Assembly (NCBI GenBank): GCA_965199845.1
Contig: CBDATZ010000019.1
Location: forward strand, 20,782-84,781
Direction: 5' to 3'
Length of the DNA: 64,000 bases
Origin: Ilyomonas sp965199845
GTDB lineage: Bacteria > Bacteroidota > Bacteroidia > Chitinophagales > Chitinophagaceae
Below the pieces are notes generated by a model. The model saw only the letters and a program-made list of their open reading frames with translations, was not told the DNA's origin and searched no databases. Shown here piece by piece: positions 17,118 to 26,874 of this stretch (within the stretch, counting starts at the first letter, position 1; each line of letters begins with the position of its first letter). The position numbers were made by a program, and so were the translations under genes.

Positions 17118-18983
17118 TTATTTCTTGTCTTTGGGACTTTGAAGTAATAATCCTCCTGCCCGTCTTGAATTAATCAGTTTGCCATGAAATACATCATCCC
17201 AATCAATGAAAGGATAGATGTTGTATTTCTTCGCATTTTCATCAAAAAGAGCTTTTAGTTCTGCCAGTTTTGCCGGATTTTTTTTAGCCAGATCTGTTCT
17301 TTCATTAAAGTCATCATTCAGGTTATACAGTTCCCAGACATCTTTATCATAATCCTTTACAACAGGCGCTTTTGTAGAATCTGCAAACCCGGTTTCATCA
17401 ATAAAATCCGGATGATGAAGTGCTTCTGCCTTCCAGCCATCTTTATAAAAAGAGCGGGAGCCGAAGATGTAATAATACTGTTCTGTATGCCGGGAAGGTG
17501 CTGTGGCATTAGCAAAAGAATAAACCAGCGAAGTACCTTGTAATGTATCTTGTTTTATATTTTTTATAGACTCCGGAAAACTAACGCCGGTAATTTCTAA
17601 CGTTGTTGGCAGCATGTCTATAACATGACTGTATTGTGTGCGAATACCTCTGTCTTTTATTCCTTTCGGATAGAAAATGATTAAAGGATTTCGCGTTCCT
17701 CCTTCGCTGTTTGCATCCTGCTTCCAGTATTTGAACGGCGTGTTGGCAGCCTGCGCCCAACCTAACGGATAATTAGCGTCGCTTTCCGGTTTGCCGATTT
17801 TATCAATGCCTTCTTCATTCAATTTCAGATAGGTTGCTTCTGTCATACTCTTATTAGTACGGGGCGAATTCTTTCTTTCAACCACGCCATCATCGGTGCC
17901 TTCTTTGCTCGCGCCATTATCGCCAATCATTACACAAATAAGTGTATTGTCAAGTTGATTTAGTTCTTTTAGTTTATTGATAACACGACTTACCTGGTAA
18001 TCGGTATAAGTGAGATAAGCCGCATACACTTCCATAAAACGCGCATACAATTTCTTTTGCTCCGGTGTTAATGTATTCCATGCCGGAACTCTTGCATTGC
18101 GGGCCGGTAAAACAGCATTAGCAGGAATAATTCCTGACTTCTTTTGATTGTCGAAAACCTTTTGTCTGAAAGCGTCCCAGCCATCATCGAAATTGCCTTT
18201 GTATTTGTCTCTCCAGTCATCCGGAACCTGGTGTGGCGCATGTGTGGCAGCCGGTGCATAATATAAGAAGAAAGGCTTATTGGGTGCGGCTTTCTTTTGT
18301 TTTTCAATATAACTGATTGCTTTGTCTGTTAGCTGCTCGCTAAAGTGTCTTCCATCAGGTTTAATGTTTACATTATCTTCTGCCAAAGCCGGTTTGTATT
18401 GATCCGTTTCAGAACCTAAGAAACCAAAGAAATGTTCAAAACCTTTTCCCGAAGGCCAATAATCAAACGGACCGGCATCAGATGAATCTGTATCCGGCGT
18501 TACACCATATTTACCAACCGCAAACGTATTGTAGCCCGCATTTTTTAAAACTTCTGCAATGGTTCCTGAACTGGAAGGAATATGACCATCGTAACCCGGA
18601 AAACCAGCGGATGAAAAGAAGTGCGCAAAGCCGCCCATGTGAACAGAGTGATGATTACGGCCGGTTAATAAGGCAGCACGCGTTGGCGCGCATATACCTG
18701 CTGTATGAAAGTTTGTATAACGAAGTCCGTTGTTGGCTAAACTATCAAAGGTTGGTGTTGGAATAATGCCACCAAATGTTGATGAAGCACCAAAGCCAAC
18801 ATCATCCAAAAGTATCCAGACTACGTTTGGCGCGCCGTTCGGTGCGGTTACGGGCGGTGCCCAATATTCTTTTGATTCGGCTAATGTTTTGCCGATGGTG
18901 CCGCCATAAGGCTGTTGAGCATTTACATAAGCAGATAAAAATAAGCTTGCTGTAATCATGAAAAAAAATGGTAACTTTTTCAT
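17118..18983 (-). CDS. Arylsulfatase, AtsA-type
   Basis: 621 residues from ATG 18983, chosen because it gives the signal peptide MKKLPFFFMITASLFLSAYV; the frame is open to 19073. Longer than its neighbours, as expected for the AtsA-type group (Pseudomonas arylsulfatase). Metal site LLDDVGFG, formylglycine site CAPTR (Cys98) followed by AALLTGRNHHSVHMGG, active-site residues in VGKYGV, ATHAPHQ and IGDNGASKEG. AtsA-like enzymes act on aryl, alkyl or steroid-like sulfates rather than polymers, which bears on the substrate of the operon. Its start follows the stop of the upstream sulfatase by 43 bases. Confidence 0.92.
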   Translation of the reverse strand: MKKLPFFFMITASLFLSAYVNAQQPYGGTIGKTLAESKEYWAPPVTAPNGAPNVVWILLDDVGFGASSTFGGIIPTPTFDSLANNGLRYTNFHTAGICAPTRAALLTGRNHHSVHMGGFAHFFSSAGFPGYDGHIPSSSGTIAEVLKNAGYNTFAVGKYGVTPDTDSSDAGPFDYWPSGKGFEHFFGFLGSETDQYKPALAEDNVNIKPDGRHFSEQLTDKAISYIEKQKKAAPNKPFFLYYAPAATHAPHQVPDDWRDKYKGNFDDGWDAFRQKVFDNQKKSGIIPANAVLPARNARVPAWNTLTPEQKKLYARFMEVYAAYLTYTDYQVSRVINKLKELNQLDNTLICVMIGDNGASKEGTDDGVVERKNSPRTNKSMTEATYLKLNEEGIDKIGKPESDANYPLGWAQAANTPFKYWKQDANSEGGTRNPLIIFYPKGIKDRGIRTQYSHVIDMLPTTLEITGVSFPESIKNIKQDTLQGTSLVYSFANATAPSRHTEQYYYIFGSRSFYKDGWKAEALHHPDFIDETGFADSTKAPVVKDYDKDVWELYNLNDDFNERTDLAKKNPAKLAELKALFDENAKKYNIYPFIDWDDVFHGKLINSRRAGGLLLQSPKDKK

Positions 18984-19026
18984 CTGTTGTTGGTTTTGTA
19001 ATAAGTCATATCGAATCAAATTTTGC

Positions 19027-20520
19027 TTAAATCGGGAAATAGAAATAGTCGTCACCAACAGGAAGCAATACATTTCTTATGTTTTGCCAGGATGGTTTTA
19101 CTGTCTTTTCTTCCCATGTTTTAAAATCCTGTAACAACTCTTTTACTTTACCCGGATTTTGCTGTGATAAATCGGTTGTTTCGCTGATGTCGTCTTTTAA
19201 ATTGTATAAGTATTGCACACCTTTACGATCATTCATATACAGCTTCCAATCGCCTTTCCTGATTGCTTTTGAATAACCATTGCGCCAGCATAAAATGTTA
19301 TGCGGTTTGGTTGTATCTTTTCCATTTACATAAGGTATTAAATTTACGCCGTCAAGCTGCCTGTTATCGGGCATTACAGCGTTTGCCGCCGCCATTGCAG
19401 TTGAAAAAATATCAAGATTGCTTACCGTATTATCATACACTTTTCCGGCAGGAATTTTTCCGGGATATTGTATGAAATAAGACACACGCAAACCACCTTC
19501 AAAATGCGAAAGCTTACCGCCTTTTAAAGGCGAGTTATCAACCGTTTTAAAATAAGTCGGACCACCATTGTTGCTGGTAAAAAATACGATTGTATTGTCT
19601 TCGAGATGAAGTGCTTGTAAAGCTGCCGTTACTTTACCAACTGCATTGTCCAAAGACTTCGTCATGGCAAGTTGTATGCGAATGGAAGAATCTAAGTTTG
19701 ATGGTGTTGCATCAAAATCTTCTTTTCTGGCTTGCAGCGGATCGTGCACGGCATTAAAAGGCAGGTATAAAAAGAAAGGTTTGTTTTTATTGGTTGATAT
19801 GAACTTTACAGCTTCATTGGCAAACGCATCCGTCAGATATTTTTTTTCTACGACAGAATCTTTGTTGCGCACAATATTAAAAACACCGGCTCTGGTTTCA
19901 GGAAACAAATAGCGTTCAAAAAAACGTGGCTTACTTATAACAGAATTATCAGTTTCTTCGGCATACATCGTTCCCCAGCCAAGACAACCATAGAAATAAT
20001 CAAAGCCATTTTGTGTCGGATAAAAACCTTCGTTCTCGCCAAGGTGCCATTTACCAATAATTGCTGTTGTATAACCATTGCTTTTCAGCGCTTCGGCTAA
20101 TGTGATTTCGGTTTCCGGAATGCCTGAATTTAATTTTCTGAAAGATTCCGGATCCACACCTGGCTCAACCAATCCGTTTAAAGAAAATTTGCCAACATTA
20201 TTGTTTACAATGATGTGCTTTGCCTGAACAGGACGGTTACTTGAATCTTTTAAATTTTCAGGTGTTAAAAATTCAAAACCAAAGCGGTTTTGATAACGTC
20301 CGGTCAATAAACCAGCTCTTCCGGGACTGCATATCGGCGCTGTTGCATAGGCTTGCGAAAAGCGCGTTCCTTTTATGCCTAATGAATCTATATGCGGCGT
20401 TTTGATGCGTGTGTTGCCAAAAGCGGATATTTCTTTCCAGCCCAAATCATCAGCACAAATCACAATGATGTTTGGCTTTGAAGCTGTTTTGTTTTGTGCG
20501 AATAGTATGAGCGGTATCAA
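19027..20520 (-). CDS. Type I sulfatase with a displaced start codon
   Basis: 497 residues from the first in-frame ATG. Motifs: ADDLGWKE, CSPGR with Cys64 for formylglycine, GKWHLGENEG, AVHDPLQ and TSNNGGPT, where Asn replaces the usual Asp of the S-D-N-G motif. The ATG at 20520 leaves only a stub of a signal peptide (MIPLILFAQ). The same frame upstream reads NINAFRSLIGVVFFI, which would complete a normal signal peptide but has no ATG before a stop. Adding one A to the seven-base A run (T run on +, 20564-20570) would join it to ATG 20609. So the true start is either non-ATG or masked by a frameshift. Confidence 0.88.
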   Translation of the reverse strand: MIPLILFAQNKTASKPNIIVICADDLGWKEISAFGNTRIKTPHIDSLGIKGTRFSQAYATAPICSPGRAGLLTGRYQNRFGFEFLTPENLKDSSNRPVQAKHIIVNNNVGKFSLNGLVEPGVDPESFRKLNSGIPETEITLAEALKSNGYTTAIIGKWHLGENEGFYPTQNGFDYFYGCLGWGTMYAEETDNSVISKPRFFERYLFPETRAGVFNIVRNKDSVVEKKYLTDAFANEAVKFISTNKNKPFFLYLPFNAVHDPLQARKEDFDATPSNLDSSIRIQLAMTKSLDNAVGKVTAALQALHLEDNTIVFFTSNNGGPTYFKTVDNSPLKGGKLSHFEGGLRVSYFIQYPGKIPAGKVYDNTVSNLDIFSTAMAAANAVMPDNRQLDGVNLIPYVNGKDTTKPHNILCWRNGYSKAIRKGDWKLYMNDRKGVQYLYNLKDDISETTDLSQQNPGKVKELLQDFKTWEEKTVKPSWQNIRNVLLPVGDDYFYFPI

Positions 20521-20698
20521 AATGAAAAATACAACGCCTATAAGGCTTCTGAATGCGTTTATATTTTTTTCAATCCGCTCTTTTCAAGCTTGTTCAAGAG
20601 ATGTATCATGTTCTCTTTTTAACACTCTAATGAATTAATTTTGGATCGTTTAGTAGTAATGATAAGGTTGAGCTTTCACACTAAAAATGTAAGTCTTT

Positions 20699-22159
20699 TT
20701 ACCAGCCCGGATTTTGCGTCAGCAATGGATTTACATCAATTTCTGATTGCGGAACCGGGAACAAAGTATCTTTTAATGCTGCGCCTGTTTTAGCCGGAAA
20801 TTTCATTAAGGCATCGTACAAATAGCTGCCGCCGCGACGTGATAAATCGAACCAGCGATTGCCTTCCTGGATAAATTCTTTTCTTCTTTCCAGGAAAACA
20901 GAATCTCTGAAATCTGCCTGGCTTAAACCTTCTGCAAGAGCATCAATATGTGCCCTGGCTCGTACGCGGTTGATAGCTGCATAAGCATCAGCCGTCGGTC
21001 CGGCGTTTAATTCATTTAATACTTCGGCATCCAGCAATAAAATATCGGCATAACGGATTACCGGATAATTCAGCCCGCTTTGCGTTTGATTGGTTAACGG
21101 CGACAAAGAATAATCAATAAACTTATTGTATCGCGGGGCGCCAAAGTTTATGGTTTGTCCTGTAGCAGCATTGTATTGCGTGGTAAAAAAAGTAACTGCT
21201 CTGCGTGTATCGTCGTCACTAAACAACAGGTAAATGGTACTATCAGCCGGACCATCACCCGGATACACAGACGGATTGAAAGAATTAAATAAGGTGTTGC
21301 TTAAATTTTGTACGCTATTCTTTGCACCTAAATTGGTTTCGAACTGAACAGAAAAAATATGTTCAATACCATTTTTTGTAGCTTTTTGAAACGCGTCGTA
21401 ATAGTTGGGAAATAAATCATAACCATAACCTCCGTTCATAACTTCGTTTACTTCAGTCAACGCGTTGTTCCAATCTTTTCTGTTTACATAAACTTTGGCT
21501 AATAAAGCATGTGCAGCACCGCTTGTAGCGCGTCCTTTATCTGCACCTGTAAATGTTTTAGGCAGATGAATGGCATCAGTAAGATCGCTGATGATTTGTG
21601 TATAGATACTGTCTTTGGATGTACGTGGTACTTTGATTGCATTCACATTTGTGCTGGTTGGATCGTGAAGGATCAACGGCACATCACCCCAAAATCTTAC
21701 GGCATTAAAATACAATAAAGCGCGAACAAATTTGGCTTCGCGTATTAAACGAAACTTTACCGTTGTATCGAAATCAATGTTGGGAATATTGTCTATTGCA
21801 ACGTTCGCCCGGCTAATACCAAAATAAATTTGCTGCCAGTTTTTTTTAATGCGGTCGTTAGCCGCAACATAAGTCGTGGTTCCTAATGCACGCACGTCGG
21901 GATTGGTATTTGACGGACTAAAAATCTGGTCGTCACTACCATTGCCTGTCAATAAATTCAAGTCTCTGCCATAGAGAGAAAAATCGCCGGCCGCATCTGT
22001 ATTTAGTGTACTGTAAACTGCATTTACAGAAGCAATTGCATCAGCCTGCGTCTTATAAAATTGTGAACTTACGATGATAGAATTCGGATCTTCTACCAGT
22101 TTGTTGCAGGAAAAAAATGCAATGCCTGCGCCTATTAATATGAATACTATTTTTTTCAT
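20699..22159 (-). CDS. SusD/RagB-family nutrient-binding outer membrane lipoprotein
   Basis: 486 residues. Lipoprotein signal MKKIVFILIGAGIAFFSC (lipid Cys18). The SusD pattern is seen in YFNAVRFWGDVPL, the TPR-like helices around ALLAKVYVNRKDW, PVIRYADILLLDAEVLNE and the C-terminal FIQEGNRWFDLSRRG. SusD proteins cap a SusC porin at the cell surface and bind the ligand. The gene follows susC by 53 bases, as in nearly all such pairs, and leads into the sulfatase genes, so the bound ligand is presumably the sulfated substrate. Confidence 0.95.
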   Translation of the reverse strand: MKKIVFILIGAGIAFFSCNKLVEDPNSIIVSSQFYKTQADAIASVNAVYSTLNTDAAGDFSLYGRDLNLLTGNGSDDQIFSPSNTNPDVRALGTTTYVAANDRIKKNWQQIYFGISRANVAIDNIPNIDFDTTVKFRLIREAKFVRALLYFNAVRFWGDVPLILHDPTSTNVNAIKVPRTSKDSIYTQIISDLTDAIHLPKTFTGADKGRATSGAAHALLAKVYVNRKDWNNALTEVNEVMNGGYGYDLFPNYYDAFQKATKNGIEHIFSVQFETNLGAKNSVQNLSNTLFNSFNPSVYPGDGPADSTIYLLFSDDDTRRAVTFFTTQYNAATGQTINFGAPRYNKFIDYSLSPLTNQTQSGLNYPVIRYADILLLDAEVLNELNAGPTADAYAAINRVRARAHIDALAEGLSQADFRDSVFLERRKEFIQEGNRWFDLSRRGGSYLYDALMKFPAKTGAALKDTLFPVPQSEIDVNPLLTQNPGW

Positions 22160-22212
22160 TGAAATCAGTTTGGATAAAAGCCTTTGTTTTATTTTTTTCT
22201 TACTTTTTTCTG

Positions 22213-25200
22213 TTAGAAAGTAATATTTAAACCACCTAAGAAAGCCTTGGTACTTGGATAAACACCGTAATCAATGCCTTGTTTTGTATTGTCTGTATCA
22301 AAGAAGTTAACTTCCGGATCTAAGCCTGTGTACTTGGTCCAGGTAAGAATATTCTGTGCCGTAGCATACAAGCGTAATTGTTTGATGCCAATCTTTGAAA
22401 GCAAGCTCGTAGAAAAGCTGTATCCTAACGTCAGGTTTTTCAGTTTTACATAAGAACCATCTTCGATATAAACATCAGCTACCTGAGATACCGGCGCATT
22501 GGTAGCTCTCGGCATTTTTCCGTTTGGATTTGTTGTGCTGTATCTATCCAATAATGTGGCAGAAGCATTCAGGTTTACTGTTGTTAGTTCCAATTTCTGT
22601 TGCAGGAAATTGAATAACTTATTTCCATAAGATCCCTGGAAAAGGAACGATAAATCAAAGCCTTTGTAGTTGAGTGTATTTGATAAACCGAACGTAAACT
22701 TCGGTTGTGCATTTCCCAGGTCATGTTTATCAGCCGTTGTAACCACGCCATCACCATTGGTATCTACATACTTTCTATCGCCCTGTAACTGTGGAACGCC
22801 GGTTAATTTAGGCGCACCTTTTTCAATGTCATCCGCCGTTAATAAACCATTTGTATTATATCCCCAAAAAGTACCAACGGGTTTGCCAACCGCTACAATT
22901 ACAGGCGATACATAACCGGTAGGAGCTAACGGAAAATAAGATGATGTACCATTGCCAAGACTTAAAATCTTGTTCTTGTTTGTTGCAAATACAAGCGTTG
23001 TGCGCCATGTAAAACTGCTGCTCTTTATATTGTCTGATGTAATGCTGAATTCAAGACCTTTATTTTCTACGCTACCCACATTCTGTAAGGAGCTTGCATA
23101 ACCCGAATACAAAGGGAACGGAACGTTTAACAACAGATCAGATGTCTTTTTATAATACGCATCAAAAGTGAAATTTACACGGTTGTTCAGAATGCCGAAA
23201 TCCAGACCAGCGTTGTATTGTGTTGTCGTTTCCCATTTCAAATCCGGGTTGGCAATTTGTACCGGTGCAATACCTGTAACAAGTGTGCTGTTGAAATAAT
23301 AATTGGTTGGCGTTAAGGCTGACAAAGCGCTGTATGGCGGAACTTCCGAGTTGCCGGTTTGACCCGCAGATAACCGAACTTTTATATTGCTGAGAACGTT
23401 TGATACCGGCTTTAGAAAGCTTTCCTGGCCTGCATTCCATGATACGCCAATAGAAGGGAAATAACCCCACCTGTTATTATTTCCCAATTTAGAAGAACCA
23501 TCAGCACGTAACGTAGCGGTTACATTATACTTGTGCAGGTAAGAATAGTTTACTCTTCCCAAATAAGAATTTAATTCAGCTTCGTGTGCGTCAGATATAG
23601 AAAGCACCGGTGCGCTTGCATAGTTCAGGTTATTAAACTTGGTAAGATCGTTCGGAAAATTTTGCGCTGTTGCAACAGCCGATTCATCTTTCTGATGTTG
23701 CATAGTGTAACCTGCTAAAACAGTCAGAAAATGCCTGTTGTCGAAAGCATGATCGTATGTAATGGTGTTTTCATTAATCCAGGTAGTAGCTTGCACGCTG
23801 CCCACCGATGCGTAGCCTTTTGTAGCATAACCGGTAGAACCGCCAGCCGGTGTACCTGTGTAAGACGGCGCGTAATAATTTTGTTTGGTATTAATTAAAT
23901 CAGCACCGGCCGTAATCTTTAATGTCAGGTCTCTTACGATTTTATATTCCGCAGAAAAATTACTCAGGATTCTTGTCAGGTAAGTTTTATTGGTTGTTGT
24001 TGCAATATCCTGTAATAAGTTCGTTGGCGTTGTAGAAAAAGGGCTGTTGATATTATAAATGCCATTGGCATTATAAATAGGAATGGAAGGCGATAGCTGC
24101 AATAGGTTTGCATAAGCAGTATTGGTAAACTGGATACTTCCATACGCATTACCAAACAGCTTGTCTTCGATTGACTGGCTTCCGAAAACGTTCGCTGATA
24201 CCTTGAACTTATCAGTTATATTTCTTTCGTAATTAACGCGACCTGAATATCTTTTAAACCTTGTATTTACAACAATGCCGCCCTGGTCAAAATAATTACC
24301 AGAAATAAGAAAACGAGATTTTTCATCACCGCCGGAAACAGACAATTCATGGTTTTGCATGGTTCCGTTTTTCAGTGCCGCGTTTTGCCAGTCAGAACCC
24401 GCACCCAATGCAGAAATCGCAGAATCGTTATAGGTTTTTGGTTTGCCATCACTAACATTAATATCGTTTACCAATGCCGCCCATTGCGAAGCATTCATCA
24501 GATCAAGTGTTTTTCTTGCCTTTTGTGTTCCGACGTATGTGCTGTAATTCACCTCGCTGCTGCCTTTTTTGCCTCGTCTTGTTGTAATAATCACCACACC
24601 ATTTGCGCCGCGTGAGCCGTAAATAGCGGTAGCAGAAGCATCTTTCAAAATTTCGATGTTTTCAATATCGCTCGGGTTAATAGTGGCTAACGCATTTACA
24701 CCAACGCCATTAGAAGCTCCGGTATTTACATAATTGTTATTATTATAAACAATAAAGCCGTCTATTATATACAGCGGATCGTTGCCAAAAGAAATTGAAT
24801 TTCCGCCACGTACGCGAATGGTAGCCGTAGCGCCCGGAGCGCCCGAGCTTTGTGTAACCGCTACGCCGGGAACAGCGCCTTGCAGCAGGTTATCAAAAGA
24901 AGTAGCCGGCTGTGCCAGAACGCTTTTACTTACGCTGGCAACAGAACCCGTAATATCGCTTCTTCGCTGCGTGCCGTAACCAACCACAACCACTTCGTTT
25001 AGTTGTGTTTCTTCATCTTGCAGTTCGATGTTTATATTGTAGCTTGTCGCTTCAATTTCAAGCGGTTTAAAGCCAACAAATTTTACCTCTAAAATGAGTG
25101 GTGGTTTCTGTGCTGTTTTTAAATTGAAAGCACCTTTACTGTCGGTTAAAGTTTGATTGGTAATTCCTTTAATTCTTACTAACGCTCCCTCCAGCGGAGT

Positions 25201-25326
25201 CTTTGTTTTCGCATCTGTTACAATACCGGTAAATGTGGAATTGATAACTGCCGATGGAACAGATTGCGCCTTGCCAATAATGGACGTTGCCATGAATAAC
25301 CATGCAAGCCATACAAACTTTTTCAT
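22213..25326 (-). CDS. SusC/RagA-family TonB-linked outer membrane transporter
   Basis: 1037 residues. Signal peptide, then a carboxypeptidase-D-like regulatory domain (FTGIVTDAKTKTPLEGA), the family signature NEVVVVGYGTQRRSDITGS, a plug domain (RVRGGNSISFGNDPLYIIDG; ATAIYGSRGANGVVIITTRRG split at 20) and a 22-strand-type barrel ending in LGGLNITF. It imports SusD-bound ligand across the outer membrane with energy from TonB. First gene of the long sulfatase operon. No anti-sigma-interacting N-terminal extension is seen and no sigma/anti-sigma pair is adjacent, so regulation is not local. Confidence 0.95.
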   Translation of the reverse strand: MKKFVWLAWLFMATSIIGKAQSVPSAVINSTFTGIVTDAKTKTPLEGALVRIKGITNQTLTDSKGAFNLKTAQKPPLILEVKFVGFKPLEIEATSYNINIELQDEETQLNEVVVVGYGTQRRSDITGSVASVSKSVLAQPATSFDNLLQGAVPGVAVTQSSGAPGATATIRVRGGNSISFGNDPLYIIDGFIVYNNNNYVNTGASNGVGVNALATINPSDIENIEILKDASATAIYGSRGANGVVIITTRRGKKGSSEVNYSTYVGTQKARKTLDLMNASQWAALVNDINVSDGKPKTYNDSAISALGAGSDWQNAALKNGTMQNHELSVSGGDEKSRFLISGNYFDQGGIVVNTRFKRYSGRVNYERNITDKFKVSANVFGSQSIEDKLFGNAYGSIQFTNTAYANLLQLSPSIPIYNANGIYNINSPFSTTPTNLLQDIATTTNKTYLTRILSNFSAEYKIVRDLTLKITAGADLINTKQNYYAPSYTGTPAGGSTGYATKGYASVGSVQATTWINENTITYDHAFDNRHFLTVLAGYTMQHQKDESAVATAQNFPNDLTKFNNLNYASAPVLSISDAHEAELNSYLGRVNYSYLHKYNVTATLRADGSSKLGNNNRWGYFPSIGVSWNAGQESFLKPVSNVLSNIKVRLSAGQTGNSEVPPYSALSALTPTNYYFNSTLVTGIAPVQIANPDLKWETTTQYNAGLDFGILNNRVNFTFDAYYKKTSDLLLNVPFPLYSGYASSLQNVGSVENKGLEFSITSDNIKSSSFTWRTTLVFATNKNKILSLGNGTSSYFPLAPTGYVSPVIVAVGKPVGTFWGYNTNGLLTADDIEKGAPKLTGVPQLQGDRKYVDTNGDGVVTTADKHDLGNAQPKFTFGLSNTLNYKGFDLSFLFQGSYGNKLFNFLQQKLELTTVNLNASATLLDRYSTTNPNGKMPRATNAPVSQVADVYIEDGSYVKLKNLTLGYSFSTSLLSKIGIKQLRLYATAQNILTWTKYTGLDPEVNFFDTDNTKQGIDYGVYPSTKAFLGGLNITF

Positions 25327-25410
25327 TAGTTTTGATTTACGATTAAATAATAAGGCATACAGAAGCAGAATTTCTGCCCTGTATATTTAGCCAAGCCTTG
25401 TTTAGTCCCA

Positions 25411-25446
25411 GACCGGAACTGCGCCAACAGTGTCCGGTCGTTTTTT
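25411..25446 (+). promoter_or_regulatory. Strong GC-rich hairpin upstream of susC
   Basis: GACCGGAACTG and CAGTGTCCGGTC pair across a 6-base loop with one bulged base, then six T follow on the + strand. Read on + it looks like an intrinsic terminator, but no + strand gene precedes it. Read on the minus strand it lies 85 bases before the susC start, in the likely leader, without a T tract. It may be a leader structure or the end of an antisense RNA. Confidence 0.5.
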
Positions 25447-26001
25447 ATAAATAATTATTCCCTTTTATACCCGGACCAGCACGCTGATTTAATGCTGTAA
25501 TCCATTTGGTATGAAGAGTTATTTTTTCAAAATATCTGTTCATTTTTGTTGTATTGATTGTTTGTCAGGACGTTTGTTTTGGTAATTGTTTATTGCTGTA
25601 TAAGTACAGCATAAATCTAAAAAATGTCTTGTACACGGCTCTTACCTGTTGAAGCAACAACAGCAAATACACATTGTGTTTGAACAATATGAATTCTGAT
25701 GATAGCTAACAAAAGATAATTGTTTATACATGTTGTCTTTCTTAAAGAATAAAACCAATGAAGTGAATTTCAAAATCCTGGCAAAACTAATAGAAAATAT
25801 AATTCCTACCAAATCCATAGACTTATTAGATTAATTATTATCAATACAGTTTTTTTTCAAATTTATAGTCGGATAAGAGTTTGGTTACGAGCCATTTTTA
25901 ATACAGAAGCATAAAATGATTTGCAATAAATAAGAGTAAAATAATAATACGCATTCTATTCTTGTCCTAATTTTATCGCCTTACTTTATTAATCCGTTAC
26001 T
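25447..26001. other. AT-rich intergenic region between susC operon and nuclease gene
   Basis: About 555 bases, strongly AT-rich, between divergent transcription units. No ORF with a credible start or protein-like composition, no tRNA and no repeat of the dispersed families was found. It must hold the promoters of the susC operon (minus) and of the nuclease gene (plus). I could not point to a convincing Bacteroidota -33/-7 pair. Confidence 0.5.
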
Positions 26002-26787
26002 ATGAAAATTATCAATAAAATTTTATTTTTTCTCATCTTTTGTACGCCTTTGTATTGCTTCGCCTGGGGAACGGAAGGACATCGGGTAACCGGCGAAATT
26101 GCATCGAGACATCTTTCCAAAAAAGCTTCGGCTGCCATTGCTTCTTTATTAGGCAATGAAACGATTGCAATAGCCAGCAACTGGGCTGATTTTATAAAGT
26201 CTGATTCTACTTATAAATATCTTGACGAATGGCATTATATTGATTTGCCCGACAGCTTACATCAACAAGGCGTGGATTCATATTTATCATCTGATACAGC
26301 TGCTGATGTGTACACAAAAATCAATTTTCTTTCTGCGCAATTGAAGAACAAAAATTTACCTAAAGAGAAGAAAGTTTTTTACCTGCGTTTATTGATTCAT
26401 TTGGTTGAAGATTTACATGAGCCTTTGCATACCATCGGAAGAGATGATGGCGGTAACAAGATAAAAGTGTTGTGGTTTAATAATCCGTCAAACCTGCATA
26501 CAATCTGGGATTCGGAACTGATTTTGAGCCAGCAATTCAGTTATACAGAATATGCAAATTATTTGGATCATGCAAACAAACAGCAAATAGAAAACTGGCA
26601 AAGCGGAACGTTACGCGATTGGATATACGAATCGTATAACATCGGAGAAAGTATTGTAAATGAAATTAAACAACCAAATCAAAAGCTTAGCTACCGTTAT
26701 AATTTTGATCATATTGCTACGCTAAACGAACAGCTTTTAAAAGGCGGAATCCGGTTAGCCAAAGTGTTGAATACTATTTTCGGATAA
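26002..26787 (+). CDS. Secreted S1/P1-type nuclease
   Basis: 261 residues. Signal peptide MKIINKILFFLIFCTPLYCFA is followed directly by WGTEGHRVTGEIA. In S1/P1 nucleases the mature N-terminal Trp and the nearby His bind zinc, so cleavage after residue 21 would expose the required Trp22, with His27 next. Other zinc-site motifs: NWADFIKSD, WHYIDLP, HLVEDLHEPLH and HTIWDSELI. The enzyme cuts single-stranded DNA or RNA outside the cytoplasm, probably for phosphate or nucleotide scavenging. It is divergent from the susC operon and monocistronic by appearance. Confidence 0.93.
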   Translation: MKIINKILFFLIFCTPLYCFAWGTEGHRVTGEIASRHLSKKASAAIASLLGNETIAIASNWADFIKSDSTYKYLDEWHYIDLPDSLHQQGVDSYLSSDTAADVYTKINFLSAQLKNKNLPKEKKVFYLRLLIHLVEDLHEPLHTIGRDDGGNKIKVLWFNNPSNLHTIWDSELILSQQFSYTEYANYLDHANKQQIENWQSGTLRDWIYESYNIGESIVNEIKQPNQKLSYRYNFDHIATLNEQLLKGGIRLAKVLNTIFG

Positions 26788-26791
26788 TCGT

Positions 26792-26813
26792 TTGAACACG
26801 AAGGCACAAAGAA
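26792..26813 (+). repeat. Dispersed repeat fragment, copy 4
   Basis: TTGAACACGAAGGCACAAAG is a diverged copy of the ACCACRAAG motif, just after the nuclease stop codon and between convergent genes. Confidence 0.35.
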
Positions 26814-26874
26814 TATAAGACTCAAAAGAATTGCTTTATCTATCTTATTTCTTCCCGTCTTCGCGGATAAAATG

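Noticed and set aside
25327..26001. An ECF sigma/anti-sigma pair or small RNA gene in the spacer before susC
   Set aside because: No ORF of suitable size or composition is present; only a hairpin could be supported.
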